Part shown: positions 49,201-63,700 of the stretch, piece after piece | Layout of the letters: each line of letters starts with the position of its first letter | Position numbering within the stretch: position 1 is the first letter of the stretch | Assembly: GCA_022497155.1 (NCBI GenBank) | Contig: MU385726.1 | Span: forward strand, 186,001-250,000 | DNA: 64,000 nucleotides | Direction of reading: 5' to 3' | DNA from: Whalleya microplaca | Taxonomy: Eukaryota; Ascomycota; Sordariomycetes; Xylariales; Xylariaceae | The notes under the pieces: generated by a model | Told to the model about the DNA's origin: nothing | Database searches by the model: none | Seen by the model: the letters and a program-made list of their open reading frames with translations, nothing else | Translations under genes and position numbers: made by a program

Positions 49201-50723
49201 GTAGCTACTGAACGTTGTCTTCGTCTGATCGGTAATTTGGCGATCTAGCTGTCTGTTATGTGATATCGGACGATTTCTATTAATTTATAGTCCGTGGACG
49301 CTGATTCGGCCGTCTGGCTTACATAAATGCATGTACATGTAAGATGCGCCTCCGGCTGGCCATCCAAAGGCTAGTGTACTTTCCTAATGGGGTAATTCTC
49401 AGGGGATGTGCATATGTGTCCTACTCCTGCGTTTTGATGTGTGGCCTATCATTACACTTGTAATTCCAAGCAAGAGTTTTATAATCGTGATTGTTGAGCT
49501 GTTGGCGATTCCGTGTTGAACAAAGGATGAAATAACCGAAGGTACGGGAGGGCAGCTGAGGAGATGCGAATGGACCCTTGATCTACGGTACCTATGTATA
49601 TACAGTACTACGTACGCTATATGAGGTCCCAAGTTAGTGGGGTTACTTCGATCTTAGTCAACTCGTAGCGGAACCACATCTGTGGAATCGGTGCTAGCGC
49701 TCCATACAAACCGCCAAGCGATGGGGCGCAAACGGTTACCGTTTAACCCTTTCGGGCGAAACTTGCGAATGCGCATCTTTTCTACCGTTACATACTCCTA
49801 GCTCATGTATTGAACTTTGGTACTCACTAACCTGAAACGAAACATCTAAAGAAACCTCTCTGTTTGAAGGACTTCTTTTCTAGAGCTCTGACATTTTTGC
49901 TGCCAATGGATCAATGAGCAAGGGCATTCAGTCCGTATAGCCTCTCCTTCTCTTATATCTATCGAGAACTATATTTCAACTTCGCCTTCATCTTCAACAG
50001 GTCACTTATCTGGCTAGTAGCCCAGCTATTCTCTATACTTAAACGGAACAATTCATGGCCGTCGACTTAGCTTCGTCTAGGGCTGTTTATCATTATCTGC
50101 CATGATGGGCTTAATATCTTAGGTATTCGCTTGTTCGCTTCGGACGACACCTGATTGCACCGTCGGCTGCTCTCATACACGTAAGTGCTAGCCGAAGCCG
50201 AGACGTTAGTGTCTATCATCTGCAGTAATGTTGCTTCTTATTCGATCTATCTAATCCCTCAGTTGCATCCTACCGACGACAGCTTTCTAGTTCTGACAGC
50301 CGAATAGATACCACGGTAGCCTCGGGGATAGGAGAGGGGAATCTATCATATTCGACAGCTCCTCATGCAGCAAGGGAACTGTTGCATATGTCCGTTAACC
50401 ACGTTTTCGTTACTTTATCCATATGGAGTTTAGTCTCACCTGTCAGCCTCAGCCATGTGGTTATTGTCCGCTTCCTCCTGCCATTTTCCATTGGCTGATA
50501 CGTCTGATGTATCGTTTGTGTCTTCTTGCCATTATAAGCCATATGTCAATTGATGGATGATGTGAGTCTGCTGCTACTTATTCGTGGACCACAAGTTAGC
50601 ATATGCCGTATGAACTAGTTATCTCTTTATCCGAAAGCCTCGAACCTTCATCTTGATGACTCGAGTCCTTGACAAGTTAGCCTGCTGTCCTGCTTTCTCA
50701 TCTAAATTAACTCACTGCCCATC
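46259..50723. other. 4.5-kb gene-free region
   Basis: Only short, unrecognised frames occur. ACCTAGGT or close variants occur at 47204-47211 and 47810-47819. A functional non-coding RNA cannot be excluded from sequence alone. Confidence 0.5.
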
Positions 50724-52437
50724 ATGGCCTCAGTCGAGGTTATGTGCTTATCTACTCCAACTACCTTAATTCATCATAAGTCCAAACGGATCAAATATAC
50801 TGGCAATGAATTCATGGCGACTTCCGTGGCTTTCCACTGTTTCACCCAGAGGTCATCCTTTGAAAATCTGAGCACGGAACTGGTCGTTCTTATATTCAAA
50901 CAGGTACTATCCCCGTAGCCTCCCCTTCACTCATATCCGCGCTCTTGTGTCTCTAAACGTGCCTGTTCGTAGTTACGAGATATTGATGCTCGATCACTAG
51001 CCACTGCTCGTCAGCTATCAAGACGATTCGAAGCTATCGTTACGCCGCTAAAGTTCGAGAGGCTTCGGCTCAACAAGCGTATCATAGATCCTGAAGCCGA
51101 GTTATATTACCCTGGTGCTCTCCAGAATGTGTATCTACACACAAGACATGTGGAAGCCGGCAACAACCTTAACCCGCAAGATATAAAGCGTGTGCTAGAC
51201 AGGATACAACGGCTTTTATCATTCAAGTAATCGCTTTAATGCCCCTAAGAATATCTACGAGAGCTTACATACATTTGATAGGTGGCTGTTTGTCAAATCT
51301 GATTTCCAACATGGCTTGCTGCCGGTTTCCTCTGACATTATAAGTCCACGTCACATCCAGGCTGATAAGACTGAACTATACATTGTAGACTTGCGGTCGA
51401 GGGACTTCTATGGCGACCAATACGACACATACTTGCAGGGAATACCCGCTTGTTGTCTTGTCTCCCTCAAAATGGCAAGTCCTACTTCGCTTCTCAAAGA
51501 CCATCTCGACCCTTTGAAACGCTTAGTTCTCAGAGCTCGCCACATGCACACGTTCCAGTACGACGACAGGGGTCAAGGTAATCGCTTCAGCTTCATAGGC
51601 AACGAACGCTTACCAGCTTTCGAAGATCTTACACTTCGATCGTACGACTGGGACCACAGCGCGGATATGGTCCAAAAACACTGGGATTTCTCCAAAATTA
51701 GATGCCTGAAACTCATTGACGTGCCGATGTTCCCGTTCCTGACCTCTATCTCTTTCTCCGATCTCCGTGGGCTCCAAACCTTACACATCGAAGACTTCAG
51801 CGCGCATTTGCCGGACAAACGGCAGGAAGCAACAAGGAGCTTATACGACCTAACCCGGCAAATTCGGGCCCTTCACATGCTCGCAATAATCTGCCATACG
51901 AACCTCTTCCCTGTGGATGGTCTGCTCCAGCACGCCGCTTCCTTGCGCGCCCTGAGCTTCCGCGACTACGTAGGCTTCGACGACGAGGAGCGGCGATGTC
52001 CGACCATAGCGGCAGAGGACCTTGCCCAACTCTCCCGTACCCTCACCTACCTCCACACTCTCGAGCTGGACTTCGACGCGCTCTGTTGCGATACGGCAAC
52101 TTTCATGCGCGTGCTGTGCGAATTCCCCCACCTCGAGACCCTGACCCTACACACGCAGACGGTGCTCCGCCCGCTGGAAGAGGTCCCCGCCGGTATCGAC
52201 AGAGACTACGAGGCGGCTATGGACACCTTCGAAACGCTGGTACGCGGCAAGAAGGGCACGAGCTGGCGGTCCATTACGATCAATGTCGGCGGGTGGAGGC
52301 GCAACATGGTGCGCCGGGTCGGTGCGGCGTGGCGGGAGCTTAACCGACGAGGGGTGTATGCTGAGAGGTGCTTTGTGATGGAGAGGGGAGCGGAGGGACG
52401 GATGGTGGTCAAGGAGGAGATGGTTGTTGAGAGTTAG
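50724..52437 (+). CDS. F-box protein with leucine-rich C-terminal region, 529 aa
   Basis: Exons are 50724-50903, 50973-51226 and 51282-52437, with GTACTA and GTAATC donors and TAG acceptors; phases agree. Residues about 43-92 form an F-box: SFENLSTELVVLIFKQLRDI, then SLATARQLSRRF and TPLKFERLRL. The rest has irregular Leu-rich segments (LKRLVLRARHMHTF, FEDLTLRSYDW, IRCLKLIDV, LETLTLHTQTV) that resemble diverged leucine-rich repeats. F-box proteins bind Skp1 and give substrate specificity to SCF ubiquitin ligases; the substrate here is unknown. Fungi carry many F-box proteins of this layout, often lineage-specific. The 3' half is more GC-rich than the first exons. Confidence 0.85.
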
Positions 52438-55400
52438 TCTTTTCAGGGGCTATAACCCAGGACACAGAACTGGAAATGGGAACTGAAATAGAGAGTTGAG
52501 CGTAGCCCTGATTTACGATGGCAAGGCATCACTGGGTTGGGTTTTATATGTTTTCTAATACACACACACAGCACGTTGCCTCTGAGTAGGTTTACGGAAT
52601 ATGTAAATTGAATTGCGAAGGAAAACTAGTTGTATTTTCTCTTACGCCTCCAATATCAGAATCATCTTTGTTGTGAAAACTACAATATGTGTTGTAGGGG
52701 TGTAATATTTCTACTGGGGTAGTTGTCTCCGTCTTTCATTCGTTCCTTTCACTCGTAACTAGATGCTCATAAAACCGAATATATCACGCTGGGGAAATCA
52801 TATTGAAGATAGCTTTTAGTGACATGCATGGATCCCCTCAATTAGACCACCTCCAATTCAGATTTGAAGTCTAAGACCCCCTCGTTGATATCGACATCTT
52901 CAATACCTTCAAGTACATACACAAACAAGCCGAGGCGTTTATCAGCCTATCCCCCCGCTAACCTAAGAGGTCGCCGAGCGGATCCCAGCTAGCGTTAAAC
53001 TCACCTACCCACCGAAGCGTAGACAGATCCTTGAGTGGAATTATCACAGTACCTGAATTATAATTCTCCAACTACCTAGAGCCGGACTGCATGGCATATG
53101 AACCTCTGCATCGGAAACTATTAGCCCGGCGCGAAACCTTGGGGATACATCCCGAATCTTGAACTCTAGCCCTGCGTGCGTATCCGATTACATGGCATCC
53201 CGGTATACTTTCAGGCTGCGTGAGGGGCCAGGTTCGTGTGTATATTATGCGCCGTGCTTCCTCGTGTAACCTACTCTAAGTAGGGCGTGACTGTGACAGT
53301 TTGTCGTTTTGAGGCCCCATTGAGGGGTATTGTACCTACATACATGGAACTTACCAACGCAACGTCGCGTTCCCCGGCGTTCTCCTTGTGCGCCGACATG
53401 GGTCTTGAAGAGCTGGTATCTAGCGTGGAGTATTAGTATAGTATACATACTTTGACCTGCAGCATCCGGCCTGTGTGTATGTATACAACTAGGTATAACC
53501 TGGTCGGGGGTCATGGCTGGAGATTCCGGGGATTCCGGGGACTCGGTTGGGCTGTGGTACTATATGCATTTATCGGCAGCGGAGCCCGCGGAGCGGCGGG
53601 CTAGGAAGATAACAGTGGCCTTCCCGTTTTAAGTTCTATCTGTTCGAGGTGCAGGTAGAACCGTCTGTGTCACCTATCTATAGGAAGCTTCGGATCTTGT
53701 GAGGCGCTCCGTCCGTCAAGCTCTGTGGTAGTTCGGGAGACATAAGAGGGGGTTTTCAGACTACCCCGACTGCTTCTTCAAATAATAGCGTTATGATCAG
53801 CCGCAGCATGAAGTCATAACTAAAATCCTACCTTATGACTAGTTCACGGGATGATCAATAGTGACCAAGCCAAACTATGGGGTTTTCCACCGTCCAGTGC
53901 TCGCCTACGTCGGTCTAATCCGGATGAAGACATACGACTCGGCTTACGTATGTATATCTCCCACTTCCCGAATGAAGATATCTACCAAATTAAAGTTTCA
54001 GTGGGTAAGGCAGCGGGCGAAGTCCTACCCGTGTATTCCGCAAACCCAATCCATATATTATATTTGACTTCTCTGGGCATCTAGGCGGCATCGAGGTAGT
54101 GTTTGCCCAACCATTGTGGGGCTTCAGGTGGTGGAAACAACGATCGTTGCAACTGGGCCGAGCTGATCAGCCAGGCCGCAATGCAGGATCTGGTCAAGAG
54201 ATCTTGGCCCGCTCTTGTTCTTAGTGACCGAAAGCGTGGACATACGTTATTGGGACGAGCACATTGTTCTATGATAAGGGATCGCCATTGATTGACGAAA
54301 GTCAGGTACAAATCGTATTCAGACGAGAAGGGAAAGGAGAGAAGGATGATTTATTCTGGGAACTCAGGGGATGCCAATCGTTCACGTCGTAGATATATTA
54401 ATTTACCTGGTCCAGATGTACTTCGAGATGGATTTGAAGAGGATTGGGCACACAACAACACCCTGGGGGGTTGGAAACGGTAGTTTGATTAATACTACAG
54501 TGGAATGGTTCCCCGAGCGGGCTAATAACCTTGTCGACGATCTAGTGTAAAGGACATACCCGAAGATTCATAGCTACGGCTACGATTAAGACTGATTTAG
54601 GGTCGTAGGCCTGATCTCTAGGGGAACTAAGATGCGTACTTGGGGTTCGCTGCTTCATCAATCATGTCTGTAACATAGCCTCTTATATCAGTTGGATTAC
54701 CTACATAGTCGCAAGGGACGCACGTGGCAATTTTTCTTGCTCATATTGCCAGATTCTAGCATATTGCGCTTTCAAATTATGTAAGAGACAAAGAAGCTCT
54801 GCCATAGGCACTCAAAGTCTTGGATTAACGGAATCATTGGAGACTTGATTAGGTACCTATGTGAAACAATATTCTCGGTGTATACCTACCTATGCAATTA
54901 TAACGATGTAGTACCAACGGTAGGTGAATCCGTAGAGCCGCACGACTAAGCCCGATATATCAAAGACGGCCGTACCGTCCAAGGGCATCCAACCTAGGAA
55001 TGGTCGCCTTGCCGCTTCTTTCGCATTGAGTTCACTAGGTACTACAGCTTTGTAGCATGCGTGCTTCACAATTCCGGAGCCCAATCCAAAGCGACCAGCA
55101 ACCCATTTGGCATCCTTACCGATATTGTCAGACCTATGCCGTGAGCATCCCGCGCCAGAACCACAGAAATGGGTGATGGCCAGAGGGGTCTGTTTCCGCC
55201 AGGTCGCGAGCCAAGCCAATACCTATGCGACTATACCTGCCACAGCGACGACCCACACCTAAGCTCCCAATGTGGCTAGCGCGTGACAATATATTCAAAT
55301 AGTACTATAAGCTGCCGCTGCTGACAAACCTTAGTAATGGTCATGATATTCTGCACAAAACCTTTTCGTCCTTTGCATATAAAAGCGTGTGTGCTTGAAA

Positions 55401-58400
55401 ACTGGATGCCTTGGCATCAAGCTCTGAGTAAGAAAATGTGGTTGACGAGTGATAGTGCTGCAAATAAGCTAGGAATTCCTGGACAGTAGATACAACTAAT
55501 GTCTCGCAAAGGACCGCCAGTTCTCCATCTTGGAGGCATGTTGCTTACGAATTGTTTGCATGGTGATACTGTAATCCTGGAGCACTAACAAACAACATAC
55601 TGGCCAATGGGGAGGTTAATGGCAACATTGGTGATAGGAGGAAACTGCAAAGAAGGAATGTAAAGCAGAGTAGACATTGGATTGCAAAGATAGAGGAACA
55701 GGAAGGAAAGTGCTCGGGACACAATGCTCCAAACTATATCGTGGACTACCACGCAGCCTCGTTACGTGTACCATAATACATAGCAACCGGCGAGCAAGGC
55801 AAGCCTAAGACTCCTTAGGATTTGGGTTCCTTTCTGAGAGATATATCGAGACGGCCCCTTGGCCCATTTGTTCTGAAAATGCAGAAACTGTGCGGTAGGA
55901 ATATCGGAAAGCTACCGTCCAGGAGCTATTGAAGAGATATTGGAAATCGACTTGCCGACACTGGTGTTGAATAGTACGGCTGCAGAGACGCAGGTGTTTT
56001 GGCTCTCTCTAGCAAGTACAGTCTTGCCCATAATTTCAAGCCAGTCGGGCATCCCGATTCTTGCTCTCGAGTATTCTTGGAAAAAGTTCGTTCGCTCCCC
56101 TTTAGTGATGTTCTGGCTTCGCTTTTGTCCCGTGTCATCTTTTGCAAGCTTTGAAATGTCTCGAAGCTCCCGTGTGCCCGCACAGGAATGATAAGGGGTG
56201 CGGTATTTCAGTAATATCATTGGTTACCGAGAGCTTGGGCTGTAAGGGAGGACATTGTTTCCTGCACGACTCTAGTCTCGAGGGAGGAGGTCTGGACGAC
56301 CCACGCAAATTCGACTGGAACTGGACGACGCAACGTACAACGAGTCGAGCGTCTAAATGCAGTTACCCAATAGTTAGCATTCCAGTATAGTTTTAGATTA
56401 TCCTAACTCAGAAGCAATTGGACCTGGATGACGATGGGAGACTCAATAGAATGGGTACAATGGGCCAAATAGACCACCCAGCTTCTCTATAGCCCCCCAA
56501 GCAGGAAAAGTAATTCGAGATGATCCAGTTGCTTGGTTCCTATCCAATTGGGTTCGAGAGAAGTTCGGAAAGAGCCTCGGTATCCTAGCCGTAAATTTGG
56601 AGAGCCGATTAAATCGATCCGAGATCGTCGAGATCGGATCGTTAAAAACGACCACAACCGGACTCCCTTAGCAGTGGTATAAGAGCGGGTTAGTGAATTT
56701 GCGGTCCGAGGCGATCTACCTAGCTTATCATCTCATCTTTTAGTTCTTGCTTTTGTAGAGTGAATGGGGAAGGGGGTGACGCGTTTTAAACCAACGACAA
56801 CAAACCCTCGTGTATTGGGTTGCAACGAAACTCGTTGACGTGTATGATGGTCGGTGTCTTCTCCCGCATCTTTCTGCATTTCTTGTATTTTGGATGGCCT
56901 CGCGGATCATGACGTGACCCCCTAAACTTTGTTGGCGGAGGTGGAAATGTTTTCTTCTTTTCTTCGGTAGTTCCGTCCTCGCAGTAGGTCCTTCTCGTGC
57001 TCCATTGTATCCCTTGGAATTACGTGGTGACTCGTCGACTGAATTCAGCTGGATTGTGCCCTTCGGAACTTTCCTTTCTCGGGTTTGTAGCCATGAGCTT
57101 TGTACTAGTTATGGTTGGTCTTAGGACCTTCAGCAAGCCACGATGTTATTAGTCGCAATATCATAGTCTTTTCCTTTCCAGTGCTCGTAACGTCTATCCT
57201 CGATGTGGACAGGGCGTCAAAAATCGGTCAAGTTGAGTGCGTTGACGACTTCAACGGATTGTCGAGAAATGATGGAGATTAGGTAAATTCCGAATTCGTA
57301 ATATCAAGATCTTGTCTCTATAAGGACTAGGGATAACACGTGATATTATGTAACCATATTGGTGGTCGAAGGAGCCAGCATAGTACACTTAGCTTGTTGT
57401 CCAGTTGCAAGAAGGTATTTCTGTTACTGCAGGTTGTAGAACGAGTAACACGCTGATAGATTCCTGGGTAACAAGCTAATCGACTCGATTATTATAGTAC
57501 CGCTGTCTCCGTAATAGTTTACCTGCTATCTCCCCGCGTCTCCTAGAGAAACCGTATTGCGTTGTAATAACGTTCATTATGAATAAATAGATACAACCCA
57601 AGTTTAGCAATAAGCTTTGAAGAATGACTTTCCCTTGGTATTCTAGTAATAAATAGAAACACCCCCCGAGTTCGATATCTACAACTTAAGCTGCATACTG
57701 GCACCGGCCGCGCACCACGATCCGTTTTAAGGTTTCGAGTCAGTCTAGGAGACCGTAGAATGTGAGTAAGTTTCGGTACGGTACGTGGCATCATCCGCAG
57801 TGTCCACAGTATAGGCATCAGTCGAGGACGACCAAGGTTGGAAATATTTCTTGGGTTACTGTCGGCGCTAAGGTAAGTTGTATGTAATGTTGTTGGTGAT
57901 GGGAAATAGGAGAGTTTTCAGTTGGGCAGCGAGAGAGGTACCTATGTGATGGCAGGGGACCATAGTCCATGGCGGCGGATGGTCGATGTTTGCGCACGCG
58001 TACAATCATAAGAAGTTCTACGGCTAGGGAATGTGGCAGCACCCATTTCAGCTAACGACTTTAGCTAGTCTGTCTTTCGTCTCGGCCAGTGATTTGATTT
58101 CTCCGTATATCTGTCCATGATTCAGGGCAGCACGCAAAAGTGTTGACGAGCTAGCCTTTAGTCGTATGTCTAGAAGAGTTGGCCTGCATATACAGCACCT
58201 CTCAATCTCTCTTAGGTGCCTGTCCTATTCTTCGAGTTATTGAGAACAGATCGGCCACTATCTTTTTTTGGTCGACGACGTGCTTCAGCTTGTAACGAGG
58301 GATCTAGCCGTGGAGTTTTCCCCTCTTTCTCCAAAGCGTCATAATGCCAATGCAAGGCCACGATGGCATCCATACCCATCGATATATGCAGGTATATGTA

Positions 58401-59436
58401 ATGTGTTATTAGGTTAGGTCCCCAGAGCGCAACGGCAGCCGGGGTATCGCTGCTAATATCAAATTAGTATCGAAGGCTGTGCCCGGATCTTGTTCCGCTG
58501 ACACGACTCGCCCATGCATACTAGTACAATCGCGTCGTTGTCGCTTATCAAAATGGGATCCACCGCAAGGGTCCACTGTCTTTCTACTTGGTCTATTCTT
58601 CTCTTCACGAGCCAACGTCTCAGGGGTTAGCCAAGATGTTCCGCCCATGCTGTCGATTACCGTCTACCTGGCTCTCCGGCATGCCCTAGGAACCCATGAT
58701 CTTGTCATCGCCACTACTATAGTAAGTATTCGAGAGTCTTCTGGGCATTTTGATTGCACATTGCTTTTACGGTGGCACAACGCATCGGACGTCACATTAA
58801 TTGCCATAAAGACGATACAGTAGATCCGTACCTCGCTTGCGCTTAACGCTTAGTTGACGTAGTATTGAGGGCAAGTCGATAACAATACCTAGGTCAGCTG
58901 TGGAGCAGTGGTAACAGATGTAATTAAAAACAAAGCAACCAACGTTCGGATTTGTGCCGCGAGGCAAGCCAGTCTTTTCCCTTTGTGTATCCGAATCATG
59001 TGCTTCGAAATGAACAATAACGAAATCATACGCGTAGGACCGCTGTAAAAAAGCAACTCGACAATGCATGCCCGTAATCGGGGTTTGTCGCCAAACTGGA
59101 TGTGATCTAAATTTTCCGCGAGGCCCACGCCGTTTTCGTAACCACCCCCAGATGACCGCATGTTGCGCCTTCGATTCATAGATGCCGCCCCTGATGAACG
59201 AAATGCAAGTTTTGCTTGAAAGTGCCCCCCGACTGATGAATTAAAGACCAATTAAAAGGTCAAGAGCATGCCGCCCGGCGCAACGCAGTCGACTTGGCGA
59301 TTCGTAAAGTCAGGACCCGGAAATTGAGCTGGCCAGCAGCCGTCAATCTTATCGACCTCTCCCTAGACATATCCCAATGGCGTACTGATCCTCCCGCTAA
59401 CCCAGTGGCTGTAATCGAGTATTAGCAGATCAACTG
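52438..59436. other. 7-kb gene-free region
   Basis: No gene can be supported. A CA repeat lies at about 52560-52569 after the F-box gene. Frames at 54890-55219 (-) and 55912-56220 (-) look faintly protein-like but match nothing I recognise and have no convincing splice partners; they may be relics. Confidence 0.5.
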
Positions 59437-60743
59437 CTATGTTCGACGATTCAGTCGGCCCAGCATCCGTTGGTCGATATCGTGACTTGGACTAGGACCG
59501 GAGCCCATTATATTTTCCAAACTCATGACAGAACTCGCAGGATTGGATCCTACTGGGGGGCCAGACGAACCTCCCCTTGGTGGTGGTGTTCGATCGTCGT
59601 ATCCACGGTGTGGTATAGGTTGAGGCGGGAGTTGCGAATATGGCTGTAGATGACTTGGACTGCCGCTAGAGGAAGGAGACCGTCTTCGGGCGCCATCGTC
59701 GGGGAAAGAATTGGGGGGCGGTAGACGTATTCCATGTTCGTCGTCCGATGCCCTTGGACGCCGCCTACCTGAGTCAGACCTCTCCTCCGAAAATGAGCCG
59801 TACGAGCCAGTCGGCGATGGCAGCGGCTGATCATACTGGGAGGCCGTAGCTTGGTAGCCAGCTGGAGCAGAACTCGAGGGACCAGCTAACGGTTGCCCAT
59901 ATGCTCCAAATAATTGGGTACCCGGTGGAATGCCATTTGGCAATGCTGTAACGGGTACAAAGGCAGTCGAAGAAGTCGACGAAACTGGCTGAAATATGCA
60001 TTCCTGGTTCATCTTGATACAATTTGTACACTTTCCTGCAGGTGAGTTCTGATAACCACTACAACGAATCTAGTTACTCGTAAGCTATGTCCCAAGAATT
60101 TGGAAAATTTCCGTATTATGGAATCCAATCTTACCTTCCTCCTCCTGCAATATCTGCAAGCGATCGAAGTCCGCTGCCGAGGCGCAGACTGTTGCATTAC
60201 ACCGGCACCTACCGATCCACTCCTTGCGAACTCAGGAGGATATGCGCCAGGTGCGCCGCGGTCTGGCCGGTAGGCATAGTCATACGGACTTGCGGCATTG
60301 TAAGTCATGGAAGCCTGTGGCGAGTAATAAGCTGCCCGGGGATCTTGTGGGTAGTTTGCTCTCGGATCTTGAGACTGAACTGGCGGAAGATAGGCCTGGT
60401 TTCCAGAGCCTGGAGGAGGATAGGCGCTCCCAGAACTTGGGGGAGAGTAACCTGTACTCGGCGGTGCATGAGCGCTGCTTGGGGGAGGGGGATACCCGTT
60501 CGTAGAACTCGGCGAATTTCCATAAGCACTGGCTCTCGGGTCCCAAGCCCTCCCACCATACGGGCCGGGGGCACCGTGGGGATCTTGAATAGACGGCAAA
60601 GTCATAGAACTTGTCGCCATTTGTGGCCGTGAATGATAAGGTATTGGTCTGGAACGATCGTCGCTCTCACCAAGGTATCGTGAATCGTCGGTTTGTTCGT
60701 GGTGTCTTGGCAGCTTTCCTCTATTTCGGGGGTCTTCTGCCAT
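59437..60743 (-). CDS. Zn2Cys6 transcription-factor-like protein, 413 aa, two exons
   Basis: Exons on the minus strand are 60743-60135 and 60069-59437, joined in phase by a GTAAGA donor and a TAG acceptor. The zinc cluster is complete and central: Cys196, Cys199, Cys206, Cys217, Cys220 and Cys227 in CRYCRRRKIRC and CTNCIKMNQEC. The intron falls inside it, after Lys203. The N-terminal 190 residues are Pro/Ser/Tyr-rich with repeated SPPSSG- and QDPRA-type segments. The C-terminal 180 residues are disordered and Ser/Pro-rich. No fungal-specific transcription-factor middle domain is visible. Binuclear zinc clusters bind CGG-type DNA half-sites. Targets are unknown and I give no symbol. Confidence 0.87.
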
Positions 60744-63700
60744 GCTACGAAGACAGGACGCTTACAGGCGCCAGGATCAAGTATGGAAAGCCGTAGACCA
60801 CGTACCAGACTTGACCAACGAGCTGACTGACTGTATACGTGGATTTTTTTTTGTTTCTTTCTAAAATGACGTCTAAAGTGGCGTATAGCACCTGGAAAGA
60901 CCAAGTCCCCTCGACGTAACAGGCTTATTCAAACACGCAATTCTCGACAAGCCAATATAATGGACGGTAACCATGACAGCAAATATCTAAATTGGGTTTT
61001 AGATATACATGCAGTAGCAATAGTCGCAGTTACCGAAACGACCAGTAGGTTGCGCAGTTGTGTTGAGGTTAGTTTTAGTAGAGGCGGAATGAGTAATCCG
61101 ACACAGACGGAACCAGACTGGAAAACTAACAGGCCACGATGCTGACGAATGCAAACGGGGAAACCGATGGGGTGGATATTAGAAGGAGATTGCCAGCATT
61201 AATTTAATTTTTAAAGAAGAATAATGGAAAGAAAGTTGCAAAGTGTGGAGAGGAAAGAAGAGAGGTAGTAGTAGTAATAAGAGGATGGGATAAGTGCGCG
61301 CGGGCAGGACGGCGGCGCAAGAACCTTAGGTGGAGTGGTGGCGGGGCCAACCGTGGTGGTAATAGTGGTGGTGGTAGTGGAAGGGAAGTTAAGGACGGGG
61401 CGGAGTCTGTAGTGCCGGGAGACCTGTGGGCAGGCCCTGACTCTGCTATAAATTGAGGTGCGGGATGACCCTTGGGGGCCTGCTGATGCCGCTGCACGCA
61501 AGGAACCTTAGAGGGAGTCTAGGCAAGTAGCTAGCCCGTCGTTAGCTGGAATGGACCCGAGTAAAATAGAGCCTAAGCCATTGGCAGGTAAAAATATAGG
61601 GTACGCTTTTTTTTTTTTCAAACTGAGGGAATGGATTGGATTGGATTGCAGTGGTTTGCAAACGGAGGCCAGGCCGATCCAAGTCTTCCCTCCCCCCTCC
61701 AAGACGGAGGAGTGCCAGTGAAGTGAGTAACAAGAAACGACGCTGAAATGGTAATTGTTGAAGCTATCGAAAGATTTCAACGCCAAACACGCAACCGGTT
61801 GCAGTACACGACGACCACACAGACAAACACACAACTAACTAAGCTGCTGAGAGGCTATGCAGCTTACGAAAGTAAGAAACCGACTGCTGAGCTCTTGAAT
61901 GCCATGAAAAAACTTGGACGTAGTTGGAAATGACGGGAGATGGGTGGATGTCCCAAGGGCAGTTCTGACTACGTCGGGTATGTAGGGAGGGGGTTGAAAT
62001 AGTAATACTTACTTACTGGCTTGATTAGGTGGGTAGCTAGGCATACGAGAGTGTGTGAATGTGAGCGTATGTTGGGGCCAGGGACAAACTATGCAACCGC
62101 AGCTCTGAAAACGGAACCAGGACGCACAACGCAATGCAGGACTGCAGTGCAACTTCATGCGAAGATGAATGGGTGGGAATGTAAGGTTGGAAGTAAACGG
62201 CTGAACTAACCGACTGACGTACACGGTACCCTCTCTCGTGTAAGTGGTAAATGCCTGAGAGAACAACCGAGCGCCTCCTCTTTGTGGATTTCTCGGGGTT
62301 CTCTAGGGCTTCCCAATAATAAGTCTGACAGGCCTAGGCTAGGTAGTGCTGGAAATTGGAACGCACCTTTTTTTACCCTCCTCGAATGACTGACTAAGTG
62401 GCAGCGTTTCTGGGGTGGGCTAATGAGGACGATGGTTCGTGCCGGTGGACCAGAAGCAAAACGGGGCCGATGGCGGATCAGCTGGGTGGTTCAAGGCAAG
62501 TGTGGATGCGTTGGCGAACTTGGCTTCTAGACTAAAACAACTTCTAGGATGGGCTAATGGGCTAATGGACCACTAGTCGGTTGACGCTCTCCCTGCTTGT
62601 ACGTGTACACGAGAAGGTGGACCGATTGTAATGGTATGTAGTATGTAGTATGTAGTATGTAGTATGTAGTATGTAGTAGTATGTAGCAGAGGAGGAGGAC
62701 GACGAGGAGGGGCGCGGATAGAGTGTGTAGTTGCAAAGGATAAAATAATGGCTGATGGGCCGGCAAGGTTGTCAATGGCGGCGCCAGGTGAGAGAGGAAC
62801 AACTCGTAACGACCAGATACTTCATGCGACGAAAGCCGCTTAGGGAAGAAGTAAGTAGAAAAATAAAATAAACTAAGAAGTGTGTCGCACGAAGCTGAAG
62901 GCTGTTGTGTTGCTTGCTGGCCTGTCTGATGTTCAGAGTTCGAAATTGGGGAAATAGACTGGGGGGGTTTGGAAGAGGGCGGATCTTGTTCCAATCAAGT
63001 CTGGCTTGGGTTTGTTACCTCGCGTCTACTGGCGAAACCCGTCACCATGGGTTGGGCCACGGTCGCAGATCGGGCCGCAGAAGGATGACCAGCTCTGATT
63101 CGGTCGAATAATAGTCGCAGTACAATATTCCTTCTCTCTTTTTTCCTCGGGTGCGTTGCAGGCGCTTTTAGGCTTATTAGAGAACAATAAATGGTAAGCT
63201 TGAGCATCTTTTCCCTGTTGCTTCGAACTCAATATGCATACCTTAAATAAAGAAGTCTCTCCTATTTTGGCTTAACCTCGGTTTTCCTCTTCATAAAATA
63301 TTGCAACGGTAGGTGACGCGAAATAGGTCATGTATAAATACCTATAGCAAATTGGTAGATATGTATGACCAGTGTTACGTACTTTGCCGCGTTCCTTTGG
63401 TATAATTTATTGCGACGACTAGAAATCGTACTCTGGGATTGCTTTGATAAAACGGCACACAGGGGGGGCTCCTATTCCATCTCATGCGTAATTCCTTTTT
63501 TTATCTGACTGCTCCGCGGTAGGATGATGGGGTGAACCAGTTATTGCTGTGTGTCTCTCCCCTGGCAGAAATGCGGCATGCAATGCACTTCTAGCTGGTC
63601 CGATTCTTCTCTTCCTTCCTTTCGTTCTACGGTGACGTAGGATAAAGTAGGTATTTATGTATAATTTGGGTGTGGCTGAGCAGCGGTGTTCAAGTGAGCA

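Noticed and set aside
54890..56220. Minus-strand frames of about 100 codons in the 7-kb gene-free tract
   Set aside because: They have no domain, no convincing splice partners and no neighbouring signal.
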